Of a stretch of 64,000 bases of DNA, positions 1-7,994 are shown piece after piece. The translations under genes were made by a program, and so were the position numbers. Source of the DNA: Bacteroidota bacterium (GTDB taxonomy: Bacteria > Bacteroidota > Bacteroidia > Chitinophagales > Saprospiraceae). The DNA is taken from contig CAUJEY010000010.1 of assembly GCA_963169325.1 (NCBI GenBank), positions 18,499 to 82,498 on the forward strand. The letters are read 5' to 3'. Each line of letters begins with the position of its first letter. Within the stretch, counting starts at the first letter, position 1. A model generated the notes under the pieces. That model saw only the letters and a list, made by a program, of their open reading frames with translations. It had not been told where the DNA came from and made no database searches.

Positions 1-1
1 G

Positions 2-655
2 CAAAAAGACCAGTCTTATGTGCTCTGGGGCCTCAGTCAGGAATGCCTGAACCGCACCCGTATGCCCCTCGGCACCTTTACCAAACCAGAAGTGCGCCTT
101 ATGGCCGCCGAACGGGGCTGGGATGAACTGAGCAAAAAAGCCGAGAGCTACGAAATTTGTTTCGTGCCCGACAACGACTACCGCGGTTTCCTGCGCCGCC
201 GCGTGGAACACCTCGACGAACAGGTGGCCGGCGGTCATTTTGTGGACGCAGCCGGCAAAGTGCTGGGCAAACACGAGGGCTACCCCTTCTACACCGTCGG
301 GCAGCGCAAGGGACTGGGTATCGCGCTGGGTGAACCGATGTTTGTGACTGAAATCCGCCCCGATACCAACACAGTGGTGCTGGGTCGCGAAGAAGAGCTG
401 ATCCGAAACGGCATGATGGTGGGCAAAGTCAATCTGATGAAATACGACGCTTTACCCGAACAAGGCATCGAAACGGTAACCATGGTCCGTTATCGCGACA
501 GCGGCACGTTGAGCACGGTCAGCCCGGTGGGAAATGACGTGAACGTACAGTTCCACGCCAATGTGAAAGGTATTGCCCCCGGACAAAGCGCCGTGTTTTA
601 TGAAGGCGACGATGTGGTGGGCGGCGGTATTATTCAGGGGAGCTTCTTTGGATAA
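2..655 (+). CDS. mnmA: tRNA-specific 2-thiouridylase MnmA, C-terminal part (5' end outside window)
   Basis: MnmA puts sulfur on C2 of the wobble uridine of Glu, Gln and Lys tRNAs in the cytoplasm, through ATP-dependent adenylation and a Cys persulfide. The frame is open to the window edge and begins with the family motif KDQSY, so the GTG start in the ORF track at 20 is internal. About 217 residues are visible of roughly 360. YEICFV carries the second catalytic Cys in the Bacteroidota form, and GQRKGLG opens the C-terminal beta-barrel domain. The stop lies 3 nt before tsaB, so the two tRNA-modification genes are probably co-transcribed. Family assignment is firm; the ATP-binding P-loop lies outside the window. 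Confidence 0.93.
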   Translation, partial: QKDQSYVLWGLSQECLNRTRMPLGTFTKPEVRLMAAERGWDELSKKAESYEICFVPDNDYRGFLRRRVEHLDEQVAGGHFVDAAGKVLGKHEGYPFYTVGQRKGLGIALGEPMFVTEIRPDTNTVVLGREEELIRNGMMVGKVNLMKYDALPEQGIETVTMVRYRDSGTLSTVSPVGNDVNVQFHANVKGIAPGQSAVFYEGDDVVGGGIIQGSFFG

Positions 656-658
656 GGT

Positions 659-1420
659 ATGGCCAAAATTTTGCTCATCGAAACCGCTACGGAAGTCTGC
701 TCTGTCGCCATTGCCGTAGACGGCCATGTGGTAGCGCTGGCCGAAGACCTGCTTCAGCCCAACCACGCCGCCCGCATTACCTTACTGATAGACGACTGCG
801 TACAACAATCCGGCATAAGCCTGGACATGCTCGATGCCGTGGCCATCAGCCGGGGCCCAGGCTCCTACACCTCCCTGCGGGTAGGCGTTTCGTCGGCTAA
901 AGGTATTTGTTATGCCCTCGACAAACCGCTGATTGCGGTGGATACGCTGCTTGCCTTAGCTTGGGCTTCACGGGAAGATATTGAAGTTCAAAGTTCAAAG
1001 TTTGAAGTTCGAAGTTCGGTGTTTGAACTTCAAACTTCAAACTTCAAACTCTTTATACCCATGCTCGATGCCCGTCGGCAAGAGGTATGGACGGCGGTGT
1101 ACGATGCACATTTGCAGGAAGTGATGCCGCCACAACCGCTTATATTACAAAACAATTTATTTTATGAATTTTTGCAAACGGCCTCCAAATCGGTGCCGGC
1201 AGAGGTGTTTGTTGTTTCAGGAAACGGCGCAAAAAAAATAGGAAACGATCTGATTGACGAGAATGTGGTACTAAGCGATATCCAAAATTGCTCCGCAAAA
1301 CACCTGGCCGGACCAGCGGAACATTTTTTTCAAAAAAGTGAATTTCAGGATATATCATATCTGGAACCTCACTATATGAAGCTACCCAATATTACTACCC
1401 CGAATAAGCCCCTATTTTGA
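659..1420 (+). CDS. tsaB: tRNA threonylcarbamoyladenosine biosynthesis protein TsaB with in-frame repeat insertion
   Basis: TsaB is the ASKHA-fold partner of TsaD in forming t6A37 on ANN-decoding tRNAs. The N-terminal ILLIETAT strand and the GPGSYTSLRVG loop are typical. The protein has 253 residues, longer than the usual 220-235. The excess is explained by residues about 108-130, where heptanucleotide repeats encode SSKFEV and QTSNFKL between the conserved ALAWA and IPMLDARRQEV segments. The insertion keeps frame and falls in a loop, so the protein is probably functional. It starts 3 nt after mnmA. The last quarter is A+T-rich and poorly conserved, which is usual for this family. Confidence 0.92.
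   Translation: MAKILLIETATEVCSVAIAVDGHVVALAEDLLQPNHAARITLLIDDCVQQSGISLDMLDAVAISRGPGSYTSLRVGVSSAKGICYALDKPLIAVDTLLALAWASREDIEVQSSKFEVRSSVFELQTSNFKLFIPMLDARRQEVWTAVYDAHLQEVMPPQPLILQNNLFYEFLQTASKSVPAEVFVVSGNGAKKIGNDLIDENVVLSDIQNCSAKHLAGPAEHFFQKSEFQDISYLEPHYMKLPNITTPNKPLF
982..1050 (+). repeat. heptanucleotide repeat (GAAGTTC/AAGTTTG family) inside tsaB
   Basis: Seven-base units (AAAGTTC, GAAGTTC, then CAAACTT) run first in one orientation and then in the other, so the 69-base stretch is self-complementary. The second half is three units of CAAACTT, the reverse complement of the AAGTTTG unit repeated five times inside fadH at 60.36 kb. The stretch is in frame with tsaB and encodes heptapeptide repeats. 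Confidence 0.85.
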
Positions 1421-1600
1421 GGAAAAATGAGTTAAAATCTCAAATTGATAAAAATTCACTCTATTTTTGTCTTGAGAATCAATAACATTACACCTGCGAA
1501 TAAAGAGTCATACGCGTTTAGCCAACTTTTATCTGGCACAATTTTGGAAACATACTTGCTGATTGACATAATGGTTTTTTGATTTTTTAAAACAAATTAT

Positions 1601-1939
1601 ATGAGAAAAACAAAGAGCGAGACCGTCGTCTTGAAGAAGGGTCAAAAAGACGTTCAGCTCGACTACGCCGAATTGCGCAAGGCTGCCCTTGTACTTCGCG
1701 CCGTGAACCACAAACTCCGGCAGCGCATGATCGACTTGTTGGAAGAGAACAAACAAATGACCGTGACGGACATTTACATCAAATTGAGGTTGGAACAAAG
1801 CGTTGCAAGCCAGCACTTAGCCATCCTGCGCAAGGCAGGCGTTGTGCAAACAGACCGCCAGGGGAAGTACATTTATTATTCCCTCGACGGCGAACGACTG
1901 ACCCAAATTTCGCGCCTCGTAGAGGAACTGGCGATTTGA
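1601..1939 (+). CDS. ArsR-family winged-helix transcriptional regulator (first of two)
   Basis: This 112-residue protein is a small winged-helix DNA-binding repressor of the ArsR/SmtB fold. The helix-turn-helix reads MTVTDIYIKLRLEQSVASQH (about residues 48-67), followed by the LAILRKAGVV recognition segment and the wing RQGKYIYYSL. The Cys pair that binds metals in ArsR/SmtB sensors (ELCVC) is absent, so it is not a classical metal sensor. It has the same fold and length as the next gene and may be an ancient duplicate. A TATTTTTG box at 1462-1469 could be the -7 element, which would leave a leader of about 130 bases. A strong terminator follows. The target is unknown. Confidence 0.85.
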   Translation: MRKTKSETVVLKKGQKDVQLDYAELRKAALVLRAVNHKLRQRMIDLLEENKQMTVTDIYIKLRLEQSVASQHLAILRKAGVVQTDRQGKYIYYSLDGERLTQISRLVEELAI

Positions 1940-1985
1940 ATGAAACACTAGACCGAATTTTTTCAATCCTTACTTACCCACATCG

Positions 1986-2027
1986 CTGCATGCAAGCCGG
2001 ACCTCAGCTTGCATGCAGTATTTTTTT
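1986..2027 (+). terminator. Rho-independent terminator after first ArsR gene
   Basis: A perfect 12-bp stem (CTGCATGCAAGC / GCTTGCATGCAG) with a 9-base loop is followed by TA and seven T residues. It separates the two ArsR genes into independent transcripts. Confidence 0.9.
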
Positions 2028-2063
2028 GTCCCATAGTGATGTATTAGTTGAGCCAAAAATGGC

Positions 2064-2089
2064 ATATTTGCTTTCCAAAGGGCAAATAT
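2064..2089. promoter_or_regulatory. dyad upstream of second ArsR gene, candidate operator
   Basis: ATATTTGC and GCAAATAT form an 8-bp inverted repeat separated by 10 bases, about 50 bases upstream of the regulator start. ArsR-fold repressors usually bind 8-12 bp dyads near their own promoter, so autoregulation is a reasonable inference. No T-run follows, which argues against a terminator. Confidence 0.45.
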
Positions 2090-2141
2090 TTCGCAGCTAT
2101 AGCCGGTAGCCAAATGAGGATTCGCTCAAAAATAAAATCCA

Positions 2142-2471
2142 ATGGGAAAACCCGCCAAGATCCCGCTTGATTACAACCACTTGCAAAGTGCTACCGATAT
2201 CATGCGGGCACTGGCCCATCCCTTGCGGCTGCGCATCATCGCATTACTGCACAAACATCCAGACTCCTCCGTGCAAACCATTCATACCAACCTGGGCGTC
2301 GAACAATCCATCATCTCCCAACACCTGCGCATTTTGCGAACGGCAGCGTTGGTACAGACCCGACGACAGGGCAAAAACGTACATTATCTGCTTGATGAGC
2401 AGCGTTTGGTAGCAGCTGCACAGGTAGCGGGCCAACTGGCTAAACTGGTCAGAGAAAAAGACGACGAGTGA
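2142..2471 (+). CDS. ArsR-family winged-helix transcriptional regulator (second of two)
   Basis: This 109-residue winged-helix protein resembles the preceding regulator along its whole length: RALAHPLRLRIIALL, a helix-turn-helix at VQTIHTNLGVEQSIISQHLR, and the wing RRQGKNVHYLL. No metal-binding Cys pair is visible. It is transcribed separately, because a terminator lies between the two genes and a dyad lies just upstream. A shared hairpin with the convergent barrel gene ends it. Family is firm; signal and targets are unknown. Confidence 0.86.
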   Translation: MGKPAKIPLDYNHLQSATDIMRALAHPLRLRIIALLHKHPDSSVQTIHTNLGVEQSIISQHLRILRTAALVQTRRQGKNVHYLLDEQRLVAAAQVAGQLAKLVREKDDE

Positions 2472-2484
2472 TAATTTTTTCTGG

Positions 2485-2520
2485 CTTTTAAGGCATTTAA
2501 ATATTCAAACGCCTTAAAAG
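2485..2520. terminator. bidirectional terminator hairpin
   Basis: CTTTTAAGGC and GCCTTAAAAG form a 10-bp stem with a 16-base loop. It is preceded by TTTTTT and followed by AAAAA, so it can serve the + strand regulator and the convergent - strand barrel gene, whose stop codon lies in the right arm. Confidence 0.75.
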
Positions 2521-3248
2521 AAAAATGCCAACCGCAGCGACAAAGAATTGTACGCCCCTTTGGATTTCTCCGGCTTCCAATCACCGCTGCCCTGTACCGA
2601 CCCACCGTCATTCGTCATATCCGTAAATTGTTGTTGAAAAAACAAACCGGCCACCACCGTTGCATTGGAGGCAATTTCGTATTCGATACCGGCGCCGGCG
2701 CCCCACGACAATGACAAGCCGTTTACATCGTCGCGGATGTTCTCATCTTCCGTTTGGTCGACGGCGGTTCCCCGGATATCGCCCAGCGCTTTGGTCAGAA
2801 ATCCGATGGAAAATACCGGCGCTTCGGCGTAAAACTTGATTCGGGAATCTTCATTGGAACCGCCCCGGAACCGCAATCCAAAAGGTATTTCCACATAAGT
2901 CAGCCGATAGTGTAGTTTTGCGTCTTTTGGCAAGGTATCAAGCAATGGGTTGCTCAAATCGGTGTTAGGCCATGAAACGCTTCGCGTGTATCCATTTTGC
3001 AATGTGCCGCCGTGATTGAATCCAAACCCCAGCCCACCAAAAAAGGCATAATTGGAAGCAAAATAGTACTCGCCCAGTACACCGAATTTTAATCCCAAAT
3101 TCGAGCCGGCGCCCTCGATCAGTTTGTCATCGGTGCGCAGCCACGAAATGGTGGGACTGGCCTGTACGCCGAAACGAAACTCGGATTGCGCAAAACCTAT
3201 CCCCTGAAGCGCCAATAAAAAGCCTAAAGCCAAAGCAATTTTTTTCAT
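2514..3248 (-). CDS. outer membrane beta-barrel protein (PorT-like)
   Basis: The 244-residue protein has a clear signal peptide (MKKIALALGFLLALQGIGFAQ). The rest is a run of amphipathic beta strands with alternating aromatics and GLGF/GAGAGIEYE hairpins, ending in LRLAFFF, a C-terminal barrel signature with a terminal Phe. This matches the small 8-strand-type barrels called PorT-like or OMP_b-brl in Bacteroidota. Function cannot be inferred; members often carry no known activity. It is divergent from gldB across an 80-base gap, and its stop is embedded in the shared terminator. Confidence 0.8.
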   Translation of the reverse strand: MKKIALALGFLLALQGIGFAQSEFRFGVQASPTISWLRTDDKLIEGAGSNLGLKFGVLGEYYFASNYAFFGGLGFGFNHGGTLQNGYTRSVSWPNTDLSNPLLDTLPKDAKLHYRLTYVEIPFGLRFRGGSNEDSRIKFYAEAPVFSIGFLTKALGDIRGTAVDQTEDENIRDDVNGLSLSWGAGAGIEYEIASNATVVAGLFFQQQFTDMTNDGGSVQGSGDWKPEKSKGAYNSLSLRLAFFF

Positions 3249-3270
3249 AACGTGTTGTTTTTTTGTGCGT

Positions 3271-3278
3271 TAATTTTG
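3271..3278 (+). promoter_or_regulatory. Bacteroidota -7 box (TAATTTTG) for gldB
   Basis: TAATTTTG fits the Bacteroidota TAnnTTTG -7 element and lies about 48 bases before the chosen gldB start. The -33 TTTG partner is not clear. If correct, it rules out the upstream in-frame start at 3263. Confidence 0.4.
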
Positions 3279-3325
3279 GGAAACCTATTTTTCACGGCGC
3301 TAAAATCGCAGATTTTTTCAGGAGT

Positions 3326-4366
3326 ATGTACAGAAACATAAATTACGTAGTTACGCCGCTTGTATTGTTGATGGCCGGATTGTCGCTTTACCAATGCCAA
3401 AACTCCAACAGCGATCAGGCGCCGGATGTTTCGGATATCGCGGTACAAGTCCGCCTGGACCGGTTCGATCAGGCGCTTTTTGCCCTGGATACGAGTCAAA
3501 TAGCCGGAGGACTAAAAGATCTGGCTGCAAAGTACCCCGATTTTTTACCTTTTTTTCTCACTGAAATCGCGCACGACCAAACGAACCCGGATGAAACGCC
3601 GCTGGAAGCCATTTCCGGGTTTATCACCGCGCCACAGGTGCGCCGCCTCAACGATTCCTGCCAGGCAGCATATCCGGATTTAATCTGGTTGCAAAAAGAC
3701 CTGGAACTGATGCTGCGGTATTACCGGTATTATTTCCCGCAAAAACCGCTCCCCCGCTTCGTGACGGCCGTCACCGAATTTATCGGCGATGCTTATGCCG
3801 TGAACGACACCCTCGTGATGATCGGCCTCGATATGTTTCTCGGCGAGAACTTTTCCGGATACGACCCCGAATATTTCCCCCAATACCTGCGCCGGCAGTT
3901 TCAAAAAGAGTACATAACCACCAAAATCGCCCTGTCTGTGTCGAGCCGTGCCGTGGGGCCGCCGGCAGGAGAAAAAATTCTGGACCACATGATCCACAAC
4001 GGCAAAATTCTGTACCTAATGGATCGCCTGCTCCCCGCTGTCCCCGACAGCATAAAAATGGGCTACACCAGCGCGCAAATGGAAGGATGTTATGCCAACG
4101 AACCGGAGGTATGGGCAAGGTTGTTGAGCATGAATGTCCTCTACCAGCCCCTGAACAACAAAAACCAGAAAATCGTGATGCCGAGCCCCAGTGCCGACAA
4201 TGTATTCCAGGAAGCGCCCGGAGAAATAGGCAACTGGGTGGGCTGGCAAATCGTCAAAGCGTATATGCAGCGGAATACGGATGCGACTTTGGAAGAAATG
4301 TTAAACTTTAAGGACAGCCAACAGTTTTTAGAACAAGCAAAATACAAACCCAAGCGCGTCGAATGA
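3326..4366 (+). CDS. gldB: gliding motility lipoprotein GldB
   Basis: GldB is a periplasm-facing lipoprotein needed for gliding and for stability of the GldKLMN/T9SS apparatus in Bacteroidota. From the ATG at 3326 the protein has 346 residues, with a lipoprotein-type leader ending at a Cys near residue 24 (SLYQC). The conserved core reads MIGLDMFLGENFSGYDPEYF and then a Q-E-x-I-A/T helix, which is the family hallmark. The ORF-track start at 3263 lies upstream of the likely promoter and adds no leader, so 3326 is preferred; AGGAG sits immediately in front. The stop overlaps the batD start by 4 bases (ATGA), indicating translational coupling. Confidence 0.85.
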   Translation: MYRNINYVVTPLVLLMAGLSLYQCQNSNSDQAPDVSDIAVQVRLDRFDQALFALDTSQIAGGLKDLAAKYPDFLPFFLTEIAHDQTNPDETPLEAISGFITAPQVRRLNDSCQAAYPDLIWLQKDLELMLRYYRYYFPQKPLPRFVTAVTEFIGDAYAVNDTLVMIGLDMFLGENFSGYDPEYFPQYLRRQFQKEYITTKIALSVSSRAVGPPAGEKILDHMIHNGKILYLMDRLLPAVPDSIKMGYTSAQMEGCYANEPEVWARLLSMNVLYQPLNNKNQKIVMPSPSADNVFQEAPGEIGNWVGWQIVKAYMQRNTDATLEEMLNFKDSQQFLEQAKYKPKRVE

Positions 4367-6123
4367 TGCGAAACGATAACACAACAACGAAACGATGGGC
4401 TTTGGCAGGCCTGACAACCGTCTGGCTCTTTTGCATTTGTGCCGTACATGCACAGAATAAGGTAACTTTCGAATCGGCAGGTCCCGAACGCGAAGTGACG
4501 GAAGGCAGCCGGTTTGAAGTTTCTTTTTCGCTAAAAAATGCGGCAGGCAAACGTTTTATCGCGCCGGATTTTAAAGGTTTCCGCGCCACGGCAGGCCCCG
4601 TGGAAATGCGTGGGGCGGGCTTTATCAACGGCCAGTCGTACAGCCATCAAACCTGGAGTTACGAACTGGAAGCCGGCAAACCCGGAACCTACACGATCGG
4701 GCCGGCCACCGTACAGACCTCCAGCCAAACCCTGCGCAGTCAACCCCTCACGGTCCGGGTAGTACAGGCCCGGCAGCAGAGCCGCAATAAGCCGGCGCCC
4801 GGTGTAAAAGATAATGTATTTGTTAGTGGCGAATTGGACCGCAAGACTGCCTGGGTAGGGCAACAACTGCGCTATCAGATTAAACTGTACACCCTGCTCA
4901 GCATATCCAACTTCGATATATTGGATTTGCCGCGATTTGACGGTTTCTATACCGTTGACCGCCGCCGGTTTGATACCCGGACGCAGTATGAAACCATCCG
5001 GGGCAAACAGTACGCCGTGCGCATCCTGCACGAAATCGCGTTGTTTCCACAGGAAAGCGGCGAATTACTTATCGAATCTGCCCGTGTTCGCGTGGGCGTC
5101 GAACAACCCGGCGGTCTCGGCGCCCTGCTCGGCGGCACTCCGGTACTGATGCAAACACAACCCGTCAAACTCGACGTAAAACCCCTCCCCGAGCCGGCGC
5201 CGGCCGGCTTTTCTGGCGCAGTGGGGCATTACGAATGGAAAATAGCAGCCGATAAAGAAGCCTTATCGACCGACGATGCACTCACGCTTACCATGGCTAT
5301 ACAGGGCAACGGCGATGCCCGGCGCTTTGCTAATCCCCGGCTAGAGCTGCCTGAGGGCCTCGAAGTATTCGACCCTAAAGCCCGCGAAGCAGAAGAATAT
5401 GAAACCGGCGACCAGTTTGTGCATGCTAAAACCCTGGAATACGTCATCTTGCCCAAACAACCCGGTACGTACACGTTCATGCCGCAACTAACCGTATTCG
5501 ACCCCGACAGTAACCGTTACCGTACGTTGCAGGCCGAAACACCGGTGTCTCTGACGGTAACGCCAGGACCGAATTATGGCAAAGATCAGCCACTGACCGA
5601 CACACTCACGACACCCGCCCCGCTACAATCGCCGCTGATCTCTTTTTGGAAAACAACCGGCGCCTGGTTGGCTTCTCCAATATTATGGAGTGGTTTAGCC
5701 GGAATTGCCCTTTTGGCAGGGGTCTTTTTCTTTTGGAAAAAACGTAAAAGACAAAACCCTGATACACCCACGGACACCCCTAAACGCGCCGGCCTGAAAG
5801 AAGCACGTGAGCGCTTGAAACAAGTAAGCCGGTATATACAAAACAGCGATTCAAAGGTGTTTTATCATGAAATGCTCAAATCGCTGCAAGGCTACTTAAC
5901 CGTCCGGCTCGATCTTGAACCGGCCCGAATGAACAAAGAAACGGTACAGGAAAAACTCGCAGGGCTTCAAATCCCGGAACAGGTGGCAAAAACCTTCCTG
6001 ACCGTGTGGCAAACCTGCGAGCAAGCTGTTTTTGCCGGTCAGGCCCGCGCCGGTGATATGCAAACCACCCTTCAGCAGGCGGAATGGGCCGTGCAGGAAC
6101 TCGACCGCTTTTTCAAGCGATGA
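4363..6123 (+). CDS. batD: BatD family protein
   Basis: BatD (586 aa) is a membrane-anchored periplasmic protein of the Bat (Bacteroides aerotolerance) cluster. It has a signal peptide (WLFCICAVHAQ), immunoglobulin-like repeats beginning FESAGPEREVTEGSRF, the conserved KPGTYTIGPA turn, one transmembrane helix near residues 434-455 (LAGIALLAGVFFFW) followed by KKRKR, and a cytosolic helical tail. The batA/B/C/E genes that usually accompany it are not in this window; instead it is coupled to gldB. It ends 7 bases before the convergent Nudix gene. Family assignment is confident; the biochemical role of BatD is not settled. Confidence 0.85.
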   Translation: MMRNDNTTTKRWALAGLTTVWLFCICAVHAQNKVTFESAGPEREVTEGSRFEVSFSLKNAAGKRFIAPDFKGFRATAGPVEMRGAGFINGQSYSHQTWSYELEAGKPGTYTIGPATVQTSSQTLRSQPLTVRVVQARQQSRNKPAPGVKDNVFVSGELDRKTAWVGQQLRYQIKLYTLLSISNFDILDLPRFDGFYTVDRRRFDTRTQYETIRGKQYAVRILHEIALFPQESGELLIESARVRVGVEQPGGLGALLGGTPVLMQTQPVKLDVKPLPEPAPAGFSGAVGHYEWKIAADKEALSTDDALTLTMAIQGNGDARRFANPRLELPEGLEVFDPKAREAEEYETGDQFVHAKTLEYVILPKQPGTYTFMPQLTVFDPDSNRYRTLQAETPVSLTVTPGPNYGKDQPLTDTLTTPAPLQSPLISFWKTTGAWLASPILWSGLAGIALLAGVFFFWKKRKRQNPDTPTDTPKRAGLKEARERLKQVSRYIQNSDSKVFYHEMLKSLQGYLTVRLDLEPARMNKETVQEKLAGLQIPEQVAKTFLTVWQTCEQAVFAGQARAGDMQTTLQQAEWAVQELDRFFKR

Positions 6124-6130
6124 ATGGTTG

Positions 6131-6592
6131 CTACCGGGATACTTCCATTGAATCAAACAACTTGAACTCCGGGAAAAAATCGCCAAGTCGGTTCCGTAAT
6201 TCCACCGGATACAACAGCAGACCTTCCTGCATGATTACTTCCAGGGGCTGCCATACCGCACGAAAAGCGATGGTGTTGTCCAAAATCCGCACCTCCGGTA
6301 CGCCGGTGATGCGCTCGTCGTTCAGGGTAGCCCGGAACAAAAAAACGATCTCATGTTTCGTTTCGCCGCCGTACTCAAAGATATTCTCCAGCACAGTCAA
6401 CAATTCCGGCTCCTGAATTTCCACGTCTAATTCTTCGCGCATTTCACGACGTATGGCATCCAGCGCCAATTCCCCCTGCTCGATGCCGCCTCCGGGCGGG
6501 CGAAAGAAATGATAGTGATCGTGTTCGTGCCAAAATTCCTGCAATAGCAGGCGACCGTTGTTTTCCAACAGGCAAAAGGCGGTAGCGCGCAT
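6131..6592 (-). CDS. Nudix hydrolase
   Basis: The 153-residue protein contains a full Nudix box, GGGIEQGELALDAIRREMRE followed by ELDVEI (about residues 36-62), matching G-x5-E-x7-REUxEExGU. Nudix enzymes cleave nucleoside diphosphates linked to another group using Mg2+ held by the box Glu residues. Nothing in the sequence fixes the substrate. The start ATG at 6592 precedes a beta strand (RATAFCLLENNGRLLLQ) typical of the fold. It lies downstream of the 250-base repeat array in the - direction, so that array sits in its promoter region or leader. Confidence 0.88.
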   Translation of the reverse strand: MRATAFCLLENNGRLLLQEFWHEHDHYHFFRPPGGGIEQGELALDAIRREMREELDVEIQEPELLTVLENIFEYGGETKHEIVFLFRATLNDERITGVPEVRILDNTIAFRAVWQPLEVIMQEGLLLYPVELRNRLGDFFPEFKLFDSMEVSR

Positions 6593-6656
6593 GGTAGTGG
6601 AAAATTAAAAAATGAAAGGAGAGAAAAAACTCCAAACGCGTTGGGAGTTGAATTGG

Positions 6657-6910
6657 TTCATTGATCGTCATTGGGAGTCATTGATCGTCATTGGGGCCAT
6701 TGATCGTCATTGGGTGTCATTGATCGTCATTAGGCGTCATTAGGTCATTGTGTGTCATTGATCGTCATTGGGGTCATTGTGTGTCATTGATCATCATTTC
6801 GCTGACGCCCAATGACGCCCAATGACGCCCAATGACACCCAATGACCTAATGACGCCTAATGACGCCTAATGACGAATAATGACGCCCAATGACGCCTAA
6901 TGACGATCTA
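6657..6910. repeat. large inverted array of a decanucleotide repeat (TGACGCCCAA)
   Basis: The left half consists of TCATTGGGCG-type units (variants TCATTGATCG, TCATTAGGCG) and the right half of the reverse-complement form TGACGCCCAA (variants TGACGCCTAA, TGACGAATAA). The two halves meet around 6790-6803, so about 250 bases could fold into one very long imperfect hairpin. The array fills nearly all of the gap between the glycosyltransferase stop and the Nudix start. The same unit occurs at 35.46-35.65 kb and 38.66-38.77 kb. There are no spacers of CRISPR type. Confidence 0.9.
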
Positions 6911-6915
6911 CCGCT

Positions 6916-7287
6916 TCATTTCAACAGTCTATAATTCCGGTACTCCCCTGGCCGCCAGCCGGTCTTTTGTTCCAGAAACCGGGAAAGCCGATCCTTCCAC
7001 GACCAGCGCGCTTGTTCCGGCTGGCCGGAAAACTGCCAGTTGACCGCCCGGATACGCGGTAGCATCACCGCCGGATGGGTACCGTTAAAGCGCTCCAATG
7101 GTTCGGCGCCATCGTAAATGAAGGTATCAGCCTCGCCTACCATCGCTTTCACCTTTTCATCGGAATGCCACAGCCGGTTGAAATTCAGTTGTTTGCGCTG
7201 CTGCGCCGCCGGGTGTTTTACCCAGCCGTAATGGTGGATATGGGCATTGAGTTGCCGCACACGGAGTTTTGTTCCGCGCGGTTCCAC
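6916..7287 (-). pseudogene. glycosyltransferase, 3' fragment separated by a repeat with an in-frame stop
   Basis: This 123-codon stretch is in the same reading frame as the 5' part at 7357-7911. It continues it logically: LRVRQLNAHIHHYGWVKHP is a conserved C-terminal block of Bacteroidota family-2-like glycosyltransferases. The ATG at 7287 lies in repeat-derived sequence, so independent translation is unlikely to yield a folded enzyme. The separating sequence is the G+C-rich quasi-palindrome at 7284-7399, which brings in TAG. No frameshift is present. Unless the stop is read through, the gene is disrupted. Confidence 0.7.
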
Positions 7288-7399
7288 CCCACCCCCGACC
7301 CCACCCCCGAATGGGAGGGGAGACGAGAGGGGCGCGAAGCGTACGCTAAGTCTCCCCTACCCGTAGGGGGAGGGGTCGGGGGTGGGGTTGGTGGGGTTG
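7284..7399. repeat. G+C-rich quasi-palindromic element interrupting the glycosyltransferase gene (copy 1)
   Basis: C-rich and G-rich arms of roughly 40 bases flank a core containing GAGAGGGG and GAAGCGTACGCTA. Copy 2 at 9634-9770 in mutB has the same core in the same strand orientation. Because the arms are nearly complementary, both strands encode NPTPDPSP at one end and SPLPF-GGGVGG at the other. On the - strand this copy reads [10 protein letters not shown] and then TAG in the glycosyltransferase frame. Confidence 0.88.
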
Positions 7400-7911
7400 A
7401 ACCACCGAAACCCCTGCGCGTCGCGATAAGAGCGAATATGTTTGTCGTTGCGAATAATCCGCACTTCGCGCCGATACCAGCGCCGGCTGACGCCTACATA
7501 GTCATAAGAGCCGTAAAAATGCCGGTAGTGCAACAGCAAGCCCTGTGTCTCCGGATCGTTCAGCCATTGTTCCATCCCGGAGCGAATGGCAGGCAAATCG
7601 TCTTCATGCACGCACTCGTCGCCCTGAATATAGAAACACCAATCGTAATCGGGCGGAATGGCGTCGAAAGCCTTGTTGGTTTCTTCCGCCAGCACCCGGC
7701 CGCCTTCGCGCAACCTATCATCCCAGACAGTTTCGATGACGTGAATTTTCGGGTCGCCGATGCCGCGCACCAAATCGAGCGTGTCGTCGTCTGATTTTCC
7801 CACGGCCACCACAAAATAATCGCACAACGGCAGAATGGACGTGATGGCTTCCACGACCGGGTAGTCGTACAGCAAAGCATTGCGGATAAAAGTAAAACCG
7901 GCTATTTTCAC
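7357..7911 (-). CDS. glycosyltransferase family 2-like protein, N-terminal catalytic half (truncated)
   Basis: From a GTG at 7911 the product begins VKIAGFTFIRNA, the usual first strand of this glycosyltransferase group. It continues with the nucleotide-sugar region VAVGKSDDDTLDLV and the DxD-like QGDECVHEDD. The ORF-track start at 8022 is rejected because a good promoter (TTTG, 17 bases, TAAGTTTG) lies at 7995-8023, downstream of it. The frame ends at TAG inside the repeat element at 7284-7399 after [17 protein letters not shown]. About 184 residues are made, lacking the conserved C-terminal block found at 6916-7287. It may be inactive. Confidence 0.7.
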   Translation of the reverse strand: MKIAGFTFIRNALLYDYPVVEAITSILPLCDYFVVAVGKSDDDTLDLVRGIGDPKIHVIETVWDDRLREGGRVLAEETNKAFDAIPPDYDWCFYIQGDECVHEDDLPAIRSGMEQWLNDPETQGLLLHYRHFYGSYDYVGVSRRWYRREVRIIRNDKHIRSYRDAQGFRWFNPTNPTPDPSPYG

Positions 7912-7994
7912 AGTGTAAAAAATAAAAAAGAAACTGAAACACGCATGCTGCAAAACAGCAACCAGGAAGAAATACGAGTCCGCCATTGCAAATG

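Noticed and set aside
6131-6671. Longer or alternative Nudix ORF at 6444-6671
   Set aside because: Out of frame with the Nudix box and partly in repeat sequence.
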